This document shows positions 22,870-35,198 of a stretch of DNA of 64,000 nt, one piece after another. The stretch's first letter is position 1. Each line of letters begins with the position of its first letter. Source of the stretch: Amaurobius ferox (Eukaryota > Arthropoda > Arachnida > Araneae > Amaurobiidae); NCBI GenBank assembly GCA_951213105.1, contig OX578136.1:153491178-153555177 (forward strand), in the 5' to 3' direction. Both the position numbers and the translations under genes were made by a program. Under the pieces are notes generated by a model, which was not told the DNA's origin, made no database searches, and was given only the letters and a program-made list of their open reading frames with translations.

Positions 22870-24249
22870 TACACTACCCGACACAGAAAATGCAACACCA
22901 TAAAAGAGCGAATAGAGAGTGTGATGACAAAGAACACACAGACAGAGATGGCACATATAAATAAGTGATGTTAATTCCAGAATGATAATGCAATACAGTA
23001 ATGGCATAGACAGGGCGAACAGTAGGCAGTTAGATCACCTCTTGCGGCGATACAAGCAGCAACCCTTTAAGGAACAAATGCAATGAGCGTGCGGATAGTT
23101 TCCTGTGGCATGGATGGCCATTTGCTTCAACCGTCCTCCACAGGTCGTCTTCTGTTTGAGGCGCGAGCAGGCCAGTCAAACTACGGCCAATCACGTCCCA
23201 TAAATGCTCGATGAGTGAGCGAACTGGAGACAGTGACGACCAAGAAAGCACCTGGATACCTTGCACAGTTTGTTTGCTGATGGTTGCCGTCTGCGGTCGT
23301 GCGTTATCTTGCTGGAAAACAGAATTTTGCAACCGCTGAAGGTAGGGCAGTGCAACCGGCTGCAACACCTCATCCATATATCGTGGTGCCGCCATTGTGC
23401 CTCTGACACGAACCAGAGGTCACCCCAAACCATGATGCTGCTTTGTCGAGCAGGATTGAAACTGTTTTCACGTTGCCTCCAGACCCTCACACGGCGACTG
23501 TCATTCGACAAACAGAATCGAGACTCGTTGCTAAACACTACCCTGTCCCATTCAGTCGTCCAAGAGGGTCGGGCCCGACACTATTGCAATTTCTAACGTC
23601 GGTGTCTTGTCGTCAATGGCAGTCTTCGTAAAGACCTGTTTGAGTGTAAACCGCTTTCGGCCAATCGAAGAGAAACTGTTCTCGCTGATATTGGAACATC
23701 CAATGTACCTTGCAAATTCGACAGAATGTCAACAGCCGCCGTTTGTGGGGCCGCCACAGCATGCCTTCGAATGCGTTGATCAACAAGTGCTGACGTACGT
23801 CTGGATGGACCGGTACCACTGCGACGATTCGCATGCCCTTCATTAATCCATCTTCTCCAAATGCTTTCCATGATGGATGCATCTACACGTGTTTCAGCTG
23901 CGATACGCCGGTACGACCACTTAATCTTACTTAGGCCTAAAATGAGTCCCCTCGCACGATCGTCCAATTGATGAAACGGACTTCGGCGTCGTCGGCCAGG
24001 CATCTATTCAACAACACGTGTCTTCTGAAATGAAAACCAGCTCGGAATACGAGTTTCCGTAGGAAACAGACAGGAACAACTGATGGCTCATCTGCCGTTT
24101 CAATCCCTTTTATCCCGCGTTCTAATGACGGGACCTACCTTCATTTCAGATGATTTGCATACATCGATCAGCTGCGTTTGTCTCGCACTTTGCATAATTA
24201 TACGTCGAAAGCTTCATGGTGTTGCATTTTCTATGTCGGGTATAGTGTA
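22870..24249 (-). mobile_element. Tc1-like DNA transposon, inactive copy
   Basis: The terminal inverted repeats start TACACTACCCGACACAGAAA on the left and, as the inverse, TACACTATACCCGACATAG on the right; the left end lacks two bases. Both continue ATGCAACACCAT. The outer TA dinucleotides (22,870-22,871 and 24,248-24,249) fit TA target use. Length is 1,380 bp, close to that of complete Tc1 elements. The transposase inside is broken. Confidence 0.9.
23030..24003 (-). pseudogene. Tc1-like transposase, broken
   Basis: Cut-and-paste transposase of the Tc1/mariner superfamily. The N-terminal paired-like DNA-binding part is readable from the ATG at 24,003: MPGRRRRSPFHQLDDRARG, then the RRIAAETRVDASIMESIWRR helix-turn-helix. 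Two in-frame TAG codons (23,593-23,595 and 23,581-23,583) interrupt the frame, which then resumes with WTTEWDRVVFSNESRFCL. A frameshift near 23,400-23,430 follows, after SSIMVWG, and the last part (PRYMDEVLQP, QQDNARPQTA, SLIEHLWD) reads in another frame. The first catalytic Asp, normally in FSDESRF, is Asn here (codon 23,527-23,529). The second Asp and the final Glu are present but 32 residues apart instead of the usual 34. It cannot make an active enzyme. Confidence 0.9.
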
Positions 24250-24550
24250 TAATATTACTTTGCGCATTAATGCAAACTTAATAATAAAGTAATGTATTTG
24301 CCGCTATTTAGCACATTTTTATGATCACATTTTACTGAAATTATTTTAACATTTGGTTTTTGCGTGGCATCGGTAAAATATTTGACGATCTCGATATATT
24401 TGCATTACTATAGAGTGATTCAAAATTCTCTGTAGAAACTTTAATGCGAGACAGAGAGCACTAAACAAAACCTTTTCGTTTATAAATGTATCCCCGCAGA
24501 CATCACCCTATGGTACATAGAAAGCGCTGTTGGGGCGTCGCGTTAATTGC
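24250..24550. other. Spacer, nothing recognised
   Basis: About 300 bp of AT-rich sequence between the Tc1-like element and a family A copy. No gene seen. Confidence 0.5.
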
Positions 24551-25135
24551 CTATTACTTTTCCTACAGTGTATGGTAATGTATAAGAAAAGTATTGGCAT
24601 CTTTTCAGAAATGTGAAACTCAAGTTTTCGACAGATTTACCCGTTTCGAATCCTATAGAATGCGAAAAATCCGTTTTCAGAGTGACGTCTATATGTGTGT
24701 GTATGTCTGTGTGTTTGTGCAATGTATATATCCACTCTAGCTCATAAACTATTTGATGGAATTTCCCAACATTCGGTAGGTGTGTCACTTGATGGTTACC
24801 CTGGTGCTGATTATATTTTGGTACGATTCGGAAAATAATATGTCTTTAATTCGAAATGACTCGCAAAGAATCTTTAACAGAAAGCTTCATATGCTTAATT
24901 GTATTAATTAAATGGTTGTTTCACGCGTCATTTTTGCCGGCAAAAAGAATAAGATCAGTCCCTTTTTAATAGGATCAATCGTTCTTGATATATTTAATTT
25001 TTTTTCGGGGATTTTTGTAAACTGGTGACAAAATGTGTTTAAAAACTGTATATATAATTGAATATAATTTCAAATAAATATATGTATCATTTTGTGCACT
25101 TAAACTCCATTCAGTGGATTATGAAAGAAGTGAGA
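24551..25135 (+). repeat. Family A element, truncated at the non-hairpin end
   Basis: Starts TTACTTTTCCTACAGTGTAT...AAAAGTATTGG (hairpin end), followed by TTTTCGACAGATTTACCCGT, a short GT microsatellite, GTATATATCCACTCTAGCTC and the GGTGCTGATTATATTTTGGT module. It ends inside the AATGATT..GAAAG region, where a reverse family B copy begins. Confidence 0.7.
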
Positions 25136-25136
25136 A

Positions 25137-26748
25137 AAAAAATCTGATGTGGGCCACACATGACTTTCCTTATATAACGCAATGAATTTACTTCTTCAAC
25201 GGTGAAAAAGTGATGAAAAAATCCACAGCACAGTGTTTGTAACGTTAAATTGTACATTTGGCGCTTTTCCGGATGACATGTAAAACTATTTCGTACCCAA
25301 TCAACTTATATTTTACGCAACTCTAAATAAACTATCAATATTGATATCATCCTCAATTAGCAATATAGTCCATATATTTAAATAATTTAATAAGAAATTC
25401 ATCAATTAAGCGTAATTTTCTATCTTAACATCATTTTTGAAATTTTGACGATATTTTCGTCAATGCGTGGCTAAATATCGCCAAGTTGGCGATATTTAGA
25501 AGTGCATTTCCTATATAATAAAAGGTATGTCCATCACGTCACGGAATTAATAATTTGCAAAACATTACATCCCATTTGGCGTCATTTTTATCCATTTGGC
25601 GACATTTTAATCAATTTGATAGCATTTTTATCAATTTTTCAAGTTTCGCCAATTTGGCAACATTTGAAAAACAGTCGCCAAGTTGGCGATATGCCGCCAA
25701 AATTAGTTGTCAGAATGCCACCAAGCGTTTATTCTTATAAATTTGGAGACATTTTTTATTAATCTGGCGACATTTTTATCAATTAGCGACATTTTCATCA
25801 ATTTGGCAACATTTAAAAACTCGCTAAGTTGGCGGCATTTCGTTAAATTCGTTGCCGAACGTTCGTAATGCATCATGGTCGGAGGAATAGGTTTTTCTTA
25901 TAGTAGATAAAAGACAAATGGCGTCCAAATACAAAACTGTTACCCAAAATATCTTCTCTTATAGTAGATTCCTATATTCTTCCCAAGATATTGAATTTTC
26001 ATTAATTAGTTTTCATTTTCAACACTTCTCATTAGCGTCATTTTAATCAATTTGGTGGCGTTTATATCAATTTGGCGATATTTTTGTCAATTCGGCAACA
26101 TTAAAAAGGCTCGCTAAGTTGGCGATGTTCCTTCAAATTCGTCGTCAAAGTTTTGCCACGCATTGTGGATGCAGAAATAGGTTATCCTTATAGTAGATGA
26201 ATGACTAATAGCGTCAAATTAGAATGCTAGTGTCGTCAATGAAATGAGCTAGATCTACGAGAATGGTGATAATAAATTTATCGCATAATATCACATATAA
26301 AAAGTGAGCAGATTTCACAATAGTTAATTCTTTTTATGAACCTTTATGTTATTTTTTAATAATTCTTTTTTAAATGCGCAATATCTCGAGAATGGTTCAT
26401 CCTAGCGTTGTAAAGTTTGTGTTAATCGATTTCAAATGAAAAATTACATATGAAATACTTACGTAACTATATTAAATAGTTTAATTTTTTAATGATTTTT
26501 CTAAAATTTTGGTGAATTCTGAGCATTCGATTACGTGTAGATTGTAATTTTTGTACCAAATTTTATTGGAATCGCTTCATTCTTTCGTAAGATATCGTTT
26601 CGACACACACAGACATCACATCAAAAACGTCTGATTCTTGTTCAGGGATGCTTGAAACGTGCTCTCCGGAAAACTCGATTTCGAATTTTCAACCCTGTCA
26701 CAATATTATCCTTATACATTATACTATGTATATAAGGAAAGTAAAAAT
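25137..26748 (-). repeat. Family B element, internally expanded, reverse
   Basis: Begins AAATCTGATGTGGGCCACAC and ends with the hairpin end TCCTTATACATTATACTATG TATATAAGGAAAGT. At 1.6 kb it is much longer than the ~0.9-kb copies. The interior block of CATTTTTATCAATTTGGCGA-like modules is repeated several times (25,560-26,120) and the TAGTAGAT / GAATAGGTT module recurs, so the extra length comes from internal tandem expansion. Confidence 0.7.
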
Positions 26749-26804
26749 GTTAAGTCTGAATGGAAAACAAAGAGCTGCTGTAAGTTTTGGGGAAATGTCT
26801 GGGA

Positions 26805-28904
26805 TTTAAAAAAATATGATGTGGGCAGCACATGACTTTCCCTGCAGACTTATATACACGTTCTCATTATTTTAATTAAATTTATTTCACTTTTAATTCA
26901 ATTTTCGTTCTCATTCGGTAACCGGACTTATTTTCAAAGATGGCGTGGAGAAAATACGAAAAAAACTAATATATCTCGAGAACGACTAGTCCTAGTGTAA
27001 TGGGGTCGATCTTATTCTTTTCGGCGTTAAAAATTACGTATTAAACGAGCATTTAATGGATATATTTGAGTATGGTATAATGGATATATTTGGGTAATCC
27101 ACAAGCGACTTATCTACCAAATTTTGTAAAATTCGGTCCATTATATTTTTAGCTAAAGTGGATAGAAGCTTTTGCGGGCCATTTCGCAAAAAAAAGGCGG
27201 GTTCTTTTATCCTCAATCGTACCCAAAACTAATCAGCACCAGATTCGTCCACAAGTGACTTACCTACCAAATTTTATGAAAATCGGTCAATTAGTTTTTT
27301 AGTTAGAGTGGATACAAAATCTGCACAGACAGACAGACACACAGACACACAGACACACAGACACACACACAGACGTCACGCTAAAAACAGTTTTTTCGTA
27401 TTCTAGAGGTCTCGAAACGTGTAGATCCGTCGAAAACTCGAGTTGTGATTTTCGGCATGATTCCAATACTTTCCCTATACATTACCATGTATTGCAGGGA
27501 AAATAAAAATCTGATGTGAGCAGCACATGACTTTCCCTGCAGACTTATATCCACGTTCTCTTTATTTCAATTAAATTTAATTCACTTTTAATTCAATCTT
27601 CGTGGTCATTTGATAACTGGACTTATTTTCAAAGGTGGCGTGGAGAAAATACGAAAAAAACTAATGTATCTCGGGAACGGTTAGTCCTAGTGTAATGGGG
27701 TTGGCCTTATTCTTTTCTTCGTTAAAAATTACGTATAAAACAAGCATCTAATGGATATATTTGAGCATACGTAGCTTTTTAGTTTAGATTTTGGCAATTT
27801 TTGCAGACCATTTTGCAAAAAGAGGCAAGTTATTATTTTCTGAATCGTACCAAAATCTAATCAGCACCAGAATGACTTATAAGTGACTCATCTACCGGAT
27901 TTTGTGAAATTCGGCCCATTAGTTTTTCAGCTAGAGTGGATACAAGCTTTTGCGGGCCATTTTGCAAAAAAAGGCGGGTTTTTTTATCCCGAATCGTACC
28001 CAAAACTAATCAGCTCCAGACTCGCCCACAAGTGACTTACCTACAAAATTTCGTGAAATTCGGTCTATTAGTTTTTTAGTTAAAGTGGATACAAAATCTG
28101 CACTGACAGACAGACACACAGACACACAGACACACAGACAGACACATAGACACATAGGCAGACACACACACAGACGTCACGCTAAAAATGGTTTTTTCGT
28201 ATTCTAGAGGTCTTGAAACGTGTAGATCCGTCGAAAACTCGAGTTGCGATTTTCGACATGATTCCAATACTTCTCCTATACATTACCATGCATTGCAGGG
28301 AAAGTAAAAATCTGATGTGAGCAGCACATGACTTTCCCTGCAGACTTATATTAATGTTCTCTTTATTTTAATTAAATTTATTTCACTTTTCATTCAATTT
28401 TCTTTCTCATTCGGTAACCGGACTTATTTACAAAGGTGGCGTAGAGAAAATACGAAAAACTAAAATATCTCGAGAACGGTTAGTCCTAGTGTAATGGGGT
28501 CGGTCTTATTCTTTTCGGCGTTAAAAATTACGTATTAAACGAGCATTTAATGTATATACTTGAGTATACCTAGTTCTTTAGTTTAGATTTTGATGATTTT
28601 TGCTGGCCAGTTTGCAAAAAAAGGCAGGTTATTTTTTTTCCGTATCGTACCAAAATCTAATCAGCACCAGGGTGACCCACAAATGACTCATCTGCCGAAT
28701 TTTGTGAAATTCGGACCATTAGTCTTTCAGTTAGAGTGGTTAAAAACTTTTGCGGGCCATTTCGCAAAAAAAATAAGCGAGTTTTTTTATCCCGAATCGT
28801 ATCCAAAACTAATCAGCGCCAGGCTCGCTCACAAGTGATTTACCTACCAAATTTTGTGAAATTCGGTCCTTTAGTTTTTTAGTTAGAGTGGATACAAAAT
28901 CTGC

Positions 28905-28943
<39 letters not shown>

Positions 28944-29699
28944 CACAGACACACAGACACACACACAGACGTCACGCTAAAAATGATTTTTTCGGATTCC
29001 AGATGTTTCGAAACGTGTAGATCCGTCGAAAACTCGAGTTGCGATTTTCGACATGATTCCAATACTTCTCCTATACATTACCATGCATTGCAGGGAAAGT
29101 AAAAATCTGATGGGAGCAGCACATGACTTTCCCTGCAGACTTATATTAATGTTCTCTTTATTTTAATTAAATTTATTTCACTTTTCATTCAATTTTCTTT
29201 CTCATTCGGTAACCGGACTTATTTACAAAGGTGGCGTAGACAAAATACGAAAAACTAAAATATCTCGAGAACGGTTAGTCCTAGTGTAATGGGGTCGGTC
29301 TTATTCTTTTCGGCGTTAAAAATTACGTATTAAACGAGCATTTAATGTATATACTTGAGTATACCTAGTTCTTTAGTTTAGATTTTGATGATTTTTGCTG
29401 GCCAGTTTGCAAAAAAAGGCAGGTTATTTTTTTTCCGTATCGTACCAAAATCTAATCAGCACCAGGGTGACCCACAAATGACTCATCTGCCGAATTTTGT
29501 GAAATTTGGACCATTAGTCTTTCAGTTAGAGTGGTTAAAAACTTTTGCGGGCCATTTCGCAAAAAAAATAAGCGAGTTTTTTTATCCCGAATCGTATCCA
29601 AAACTAATCAGCACCAGGCTCGCTCACAAGTGACTTACCTACCAAATTTTGTGAAATTCGGTCATTTAGTTTTTTAGTTAGAGTGGATACAAAATCTGC

Positions 29700-29738
<39 letters not shown>

Positions 29739-30677
29739 CACAGACACACAGACACACACACAGACGTCACGCTAAAAATGATTTTTTCGGATTCCAGATG
29801 TTTCGAAACGTGTAGATCCGTCGAAAACTCGAGTTGTGATTTTCGGCATGATTCCAATACTTTCCCTATACATTACCATGTATTGCAGGGAAAGTAAAAA
29901 ATCTGATGTGGGCAGCATATGACTTTCCCTGCAGACTTATATTAACGTTCTCTTTATTTTAACTAAATTTATTTCACTTTTAATTCAATTTTCGTTCTCA
30001 TTCGGTAACCGGGCTTATTTTCAAAGGTGGCGTAGGGAAAGTACGAAAATCTAAAATATCTCGAGAACGGCTAATCCTAGTGTAATGGGGTTGGTCTTAT
30101 TCTTTTCGCCGTTAAAAATTACGTTTTAAATCAGCATTTAATGGATATATTTGAGTATACCCAGTTCTTTAGTTTAGATTTGGACGATTTTTGTGGGCCA
30201 TTTTGCAAAAAAAGGCAGGTCATTTTTTTCCGAATCGTACCAAAATCTAATCAGCACCAAGGTAACCCACAAGTGACTCATCTACCGAATTTTGTGAAAT
30301 TCGGTTCATCAGTTTTTCAGTTAGAGTGGATACAAACTTTTGCGGGCCATTTCGCAAAAAAAAGGCGGGTTCTTTTATTCCGAATCGTACCCCCAACTAA
30401 TCAGCACCAGACTCGCTCACAAGTAACTTACCTACCACATTTTGTGAAATTCGGTCGATTAGTTTTTAGTTAGAGTGGATACAAAATCTGCACAGACAGA
30501 CACACAGACACACAGACAGACACACAGACACACACACAGACGTCACGCTAAAAATAGTTTTTTCGTATTCTAGAGGTCTCGAAACGTGTAGATCCGTCGA
30601 AAACTCGACTTGTGATTTTCGGCATGATTCCAATACTTTCCCTATACATTGCCATGTATTGCAGGGAAAGTAAAATG
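26805..30677 (-). repeat. Head-to-tail array of five family A units
   Basis: Unit starts (ATCTGATGTG..CAGCACATGA or one-base variants) lie near 26,812, 27,510, 28,309, 29,105 and 29,901. Each unit ends with the hairpin end CTATACATTACCATGTATTG CAGGGAAAGTAAAA, which runs straight into the next start. Unit lengths are about 700, 800, 797, 796 and 774 bp. Each unit contains a duplicated internal module (TTTTGC.GGCCA ... GCAAAAAAA, then ATCAGCACCAG) and the CAGA/CACA microsatellite 100-150 bp before the hairpin. Units 3 and 4 are nearly identical over most of their length. The 82-codon frames in units 3 and 4 are repeat translations. Confidence 0.9.
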
Positions 30678-31070
30678 AATATCAATTAATGCGCCGCGGA
30701 AATATTTTGACTATTTTGATACAATTTTTAGGTGACATATGTAGCCTATAAGACAGTTTTCTGCACACACACACAAAAAAAAAGGTTTTCCTCGGTACAT
30801 GCAGCATGGATTTATGAATATTTGCCCCTAAACAGTAATATCGACATACGTTCTGGCAAAACTGTAAAAATTTTCTTTTATATAATTTCTATTGTTTATA
30901 GTCAAACCCTTAGCAAAACTGGCACACATGGCGTCTTACTTGCTCACTCTTTACAAAACACCGACGGAAATATGCAACAAATAACAACCTGCATACTTAT
31001 TATCACACATATTTTGTTATTAAGTTATTTTAATTTATGAAAAATTTATATTAAAATATTTTTTAGCATT
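30678..31070. other. Spacer, nothing recognised
   Basis: Non-repetitive AT-rich sequence between the family A array and the next family B copy. The 102-codon frame here has no recognisable domain. Confidence 0.5.
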
Positions 31071-32621
31071 TTTACTATCCTTATACACATATCATGTATA
31101 AGGAAAGTATTGTAACGGGGTCGAAAATTCGAATTCCAGTTTACGACGGGAGTGCACGTTTCAAGCATGCCTGATCACAAATTGAACATTTTTGAGGTGA
31201 TGTCTCTGCGTGTGTATGTATTTGTGTGTGTCAGTGATTCTGTGGAGACAGTATCTTACGAACAAATGGAGCGACTCGAATGAAATTTGTTACAAAAATT
31301 ACAATCCTTGAATAAAAGCCTATTGTTTTTAAACACAATCGAATGTTCAGAACCTCCTTAAATTTTCGAGTGAAATTTTGAAAAAATCATCAAAAAAGCA
31401 AAACTTTTAAAGTTACTCAAATAGACGTTTCTTATGTAATTTTTTCTTAGAAAACGATTGGCATAAACTTAGAACGCTAGCATGAACTGTTCTCGTGATA
31501 TTGCACATTTTTCAAATAAATTTATCAAAAAATCCCATAAATTAAAAAATATTTAACTATTGAAAAACATGTTCCCTTTCCATATGTAAATGCGATAAAT
31601 TTGGTGACACCATTCTCGTGGATCTAGCTCGTTCCATTCACGAGAAAAGATACTTTGAGTAATACTTTTGTATTTGAACGGCAATATGCTAAAAGAATAA
31701 CTTATTGCTCCGTCCATAACAATTGACGAGATTTTGGCGATATTTTAAAATGTTGCCAAATTAACGAAAATCTCGCCAAATGGATAAAAACGACGATAAA
31801 TCAATGAAACTGACGACTAATTGACGAAATGTCAACATCTTGGAAAGAATACAAGTATCCACTATAAGAATAACCTATTTTTACTTTCCCTGCAATACAT
31901 GGTAATGTATAGGGAAAGTATTGGAATCATGTCGAAAATCGCCACTCGAGTTTTCGACGGATCTACAAGTTTCGAGACCTCTAGAATACGAAAAAACCAT
32001 TTTTAGAGTGACGTCTGTGTGTGTGTGTCTGTGTGTCTGTCTGTGTGTCTGTCTGTCTGTGTGTTTGTCTGTCTGTGTGTCTGTGTGTCTGTCTGTCTGT
32101 GTGTCTGTCTGTCTGTGCAGATATTGTATCCACTCTAACTGAAAAACTAGTGGACTGAATTTCACAAAATTCGGTAGATGAGTCACTTGTGGGTTACCCT
32201 GGTGCTGTTTAAATTTTGGTACGATTTGGAAAAAAATCACTGGCCCTTTTTTGCAAAATGGCCCGCAAAAATTGTCCAAATCTAAACTGAAGAACTTAGT
32301 ATACTCAAATAAAATGCTGATTTAATACGTAAATTTTAACGACGAAAAGAATAATACCAACCCCATTACACTAGGACTAGCCGTTCTCGAGATATTTTAG
32401 TTTTTCGTACTTTCCCTACACCACCTTTGAAAATAAGCCCGGTTACCAATTGAGAACGAAAATTGAATTAAAAGTGAAATAAATTTAATTAAAACGAGAA
32501 CGCTAATATAAGTCTGCAGGGAAACTCATGTGCTGCCCAAATCAGATTTTCTTTTACTGTAAAAGTAGTAAATTCAATGCATTATATAAAGAAAGTCATG
32601 TGCTACCACATCAGATTTTTG
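31071..32621 (+). repeat. Family B element interrupted by a family A copy
   Basis: The B sequence runs from the hairpin end (TTTACTATCCTTATACACAT) to AAGAATAACCTATTTT near 31,880, and resumes at 32,551 with CTTTTACTGTAAAAGTAGTA through CAGATTTTT at 32,621. In intact copies these two parts are contiguous (CCTATTTTTTTACTGTAAAA). Confidence 0.85.
31881..32550 (+). repeat. Family A element nested in family B
   Basis: Full family A copy: hairpin end TTACTTTCCCTGCAATACAT, TGTC microsatellite (32,008-32,118), GTATCCACTCTAACTGAAAA, the TAGGACTAGCCGTTCTCGAG module, and end GGGAAACTCATGTGCTGCCC AAATCAGATTTT. It lies in the T-run of the host B copy and gives clean element borders. Confidence 0.85.
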
Positions 32622-32689
32622 ATATACATTACAGGCTCCATGATTATAAAAGGCTATATAATATTACTGTCCCAATTATGAAATTATAA

Positions 32690-32824
32690 TTACTTTCCTT
32701 ATATACATAATGTATAAGGAAAGTATTGTGACGGGGTCGAAAATTCGAAATCGAGTTTTCGACGGGAGAGCACGTTTCAAGCATCCCTGATCACGAATCA
32801 AACATTTTTGAAGTGATGTCTGTG

Positions 32825-32859
<35 letters not shown>

Positions 32860-33683
32860 GAAAGTATGTGTGTGTGTGTGAAAGTATGTGTGTGTGTGTG
32901 TGTGTGTGTCAGTGAGTCTGTGGAGACGATAACTGACGAACGAATGGACCGATTCGAACCAAATTTGGTACAAAAATCACAATCTGTAAACACTGGAAGC
33001 CTATTGTTTTTATACGCAATCGAATGTTCAGAACTCCCCTAAATTTTCGAATAAAATTTTGAAAAAATCGTCAAAAAATCAAAACCACTAATAAAGTTAC
33101 GCAAATAGATGTTTCTTAAGTAATTTTTTATTAGAAAACGATTGACATAAATTTTAGAACGCTAACATGAACCGTTCTCGAGATATTGCATATTTTTCAA
33201 AAAATTACCAAAAAGTCACATAAAATAAAAAAAAGTATTTCCTATTGAGAAACATGTTCACTTTTCATATGTAATACCATGCGATAAATTGGGTGACATC
33301 ATTCTCGTGGATCTAGTTCGTTCCATTCATGAAAAAAGATACTTTGAGTAATACTTTCGTATTTGAACGCCAATAGTAATTTATCTGCTGTAAGAGCAAC
33401 TTATTTCTTCGTCCATAACGCTTGGCGAGATTTTTGAGACAAAATTGGCGGAATGTCGCCAACTTGGCGACTTTTTGAAATGTTGCCAAATTAACGAAAA
33501 TCTCGCCAAATGGATAAAAATGAAGCTAAATCAGTGAAAATGACGACTAATTGTCGAAAATTCAATATCTTGGAAAGAATATTAGTACATCTACTATAAG
33601 AAAAACCTATTTTTTTACTGTAAAAGTAGTAAATTCATTACATTATATAAGGAAAGTCATGTGTTGCCCACATCAGATTTTTT
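32690..33683 (+). repeat. Family B element, full length
   Basis: Hairpin end TTACTTTCCTTATATACATA, GT microsatellite interrupted by GAAAGTATGTG (32,819-32,909), standard interior, and the end AGGAAAGTCATGTGTTGCCC ACATCAGATTTTTT. This is a good reference copy of the family, about 990 bp. Confidence 0.9.
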
Positions 33684-33712
33684 AAATGTTATGATATTTA
33701 ATTTTTTTTGGT

Positions 33713-35198
33713 AAGCAAATGTATAAGGAAAGTCTTGTAACGGGATCGAAAATTCGAATTCGAATTTTTGACGGCAGACCACGCTTCAAGCATATCTGAA
33801 TACGAATCAAACGTTTTTGAGGTGATGTCTGTGTGTGTGAAAGTATGTGTGTATGTGTGTGTGTGTGTCAGTGAGTCTGTGGAGACAATATCTCACGAAC
33901 GAACGAAGTGATTCGAACGAAATTTGGTACAAAAAATACAATCCGTAAATGCTGGAAGCCTATTGTCGAAACGCAATCGAATGTTCAGAACCCCCTAAAT
34001 TTTCGAATGAAATTTTTAAAAAATCATCAAAAAATCAAAATCGTTAATAAAGTTACGTAATTTGTCATTTCTTATGTAATTGTCCCTTAGAAATCGATAG
34101 CCATAAACTTTAGAACGCTAGCATAAACCGTTCTCGATATATTGCACATTGTTCAAATAAATGTATCAAAATATCACATAAAATTAAAAAAAATATTAAC
34201 TATTGTGAAATATGTTCACTTTTCATATGTAATTTAATATGATAAATTTGATAACATCATTCTCGTGGATCTAACTCGTTCCATTCATAAGAAAATATAC
34301 TTTGGGTAATACTTTTGTATTTGAAAGCCAATAGCCATTTATCTGCCATAAGAATAACTTATTTCTCCGTCCATAACGTTTGGCGAAATTTTGACGACGA
34401 ATTTGGCGAAATATCACCAACGTGGCGACTTTTCTAAATGTTGCCAAATTACCGAAAATGCTGCCAAATTCATAAAAATGACGCTAAATCTATGAAAATT
34501 ACAACTAATTGACGAAAATTCAATATCTTGGAAAGGATATAAGTATCTACTATAAGAATAACCTATTTTTCCGCCCGTAACGTTTGGCAAAATTTTGGTG
34601 ACGAGTTTGTTGGAATATCTCCAACTTGTTGACTTTTTAAATGTTGCCAAATTGACGAAAATGTCACCCAATTGATAAAAATGTCGCCAAATGAGAAGCA
34701 ATGTTTTGCCAATTCTGGTTTCCGTCATATGACGGGCATACATTCTAGTATGTAAGAAATGCCTTTCTTTCCGTTTGTTTGTAACACTTGGAGATGCATT
34801 TGACAAACTTGGAGAATAATCTAGCAAAGTATTGTCAACTTGGCGATATTTCGCCCCAGATTGACAAAAGTTTCGTCAAAATTCCAAAATGACGCTAAAT
34901 TAATTAAAATGACGCCTAATTAATGAATTAATTATAAAAAAATTTTAATATATAGACTATATAGCTTATTGAAGATGCTATCAATATTGATATTCGTTAA
35001 TTTAGAGTTGCGTTATATATAAGTTAATTGGATACTTTGAAATAGTATTACATGTTGTCGTCAGGAAAATCGCAAAATATACAATTCAATGTTGAAAACA
35101 CAGAACCGTGGTTCTTCTACATTATTTTTTGACTGTAAAAGATGTAAATTCATTACATTATATAACGAAAATCATGTGTTGCCCACATCAGATTTTTT
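33713..35198 (+). repeat. Family B element, expanded variant
   Basis: Begins at a damaged hairpin end (AAATGTATAAGGAAAGTCTT) and ends GTGTTGCCCACATCAGATTT. The interior carries two rounds of the CGTCCATAACG..TGGCGA / GTAACGTTTGGCAAAATTTT module and an extra segment (34,700-35,100: GTCATATGACGGGCATACAT ... CAATATTGATATTCGTTAAT) that is absent from short copies but present at 35,343-36,497. Confidence 0.75.

Noticed and set aside
23607..23882. Small frames on both strands inside the Tc1-like element
   Set aside because: Out-of-frame shadows of the broken transposase.
28590..29633. Two 82-codon frames (about 28,590-28,838 and 29,385-29,633), nearly identical
   Set aside because: Identity follows from the tandem duplication of the whole family A unit; the frame is broken in the other units and matches no protein.
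26805..30677. CRISPR-like array
   Set aside because: Units are ~800-bp elements with homologous interiors, not short repeats with unique spacers, and the genome is eukaryotic.
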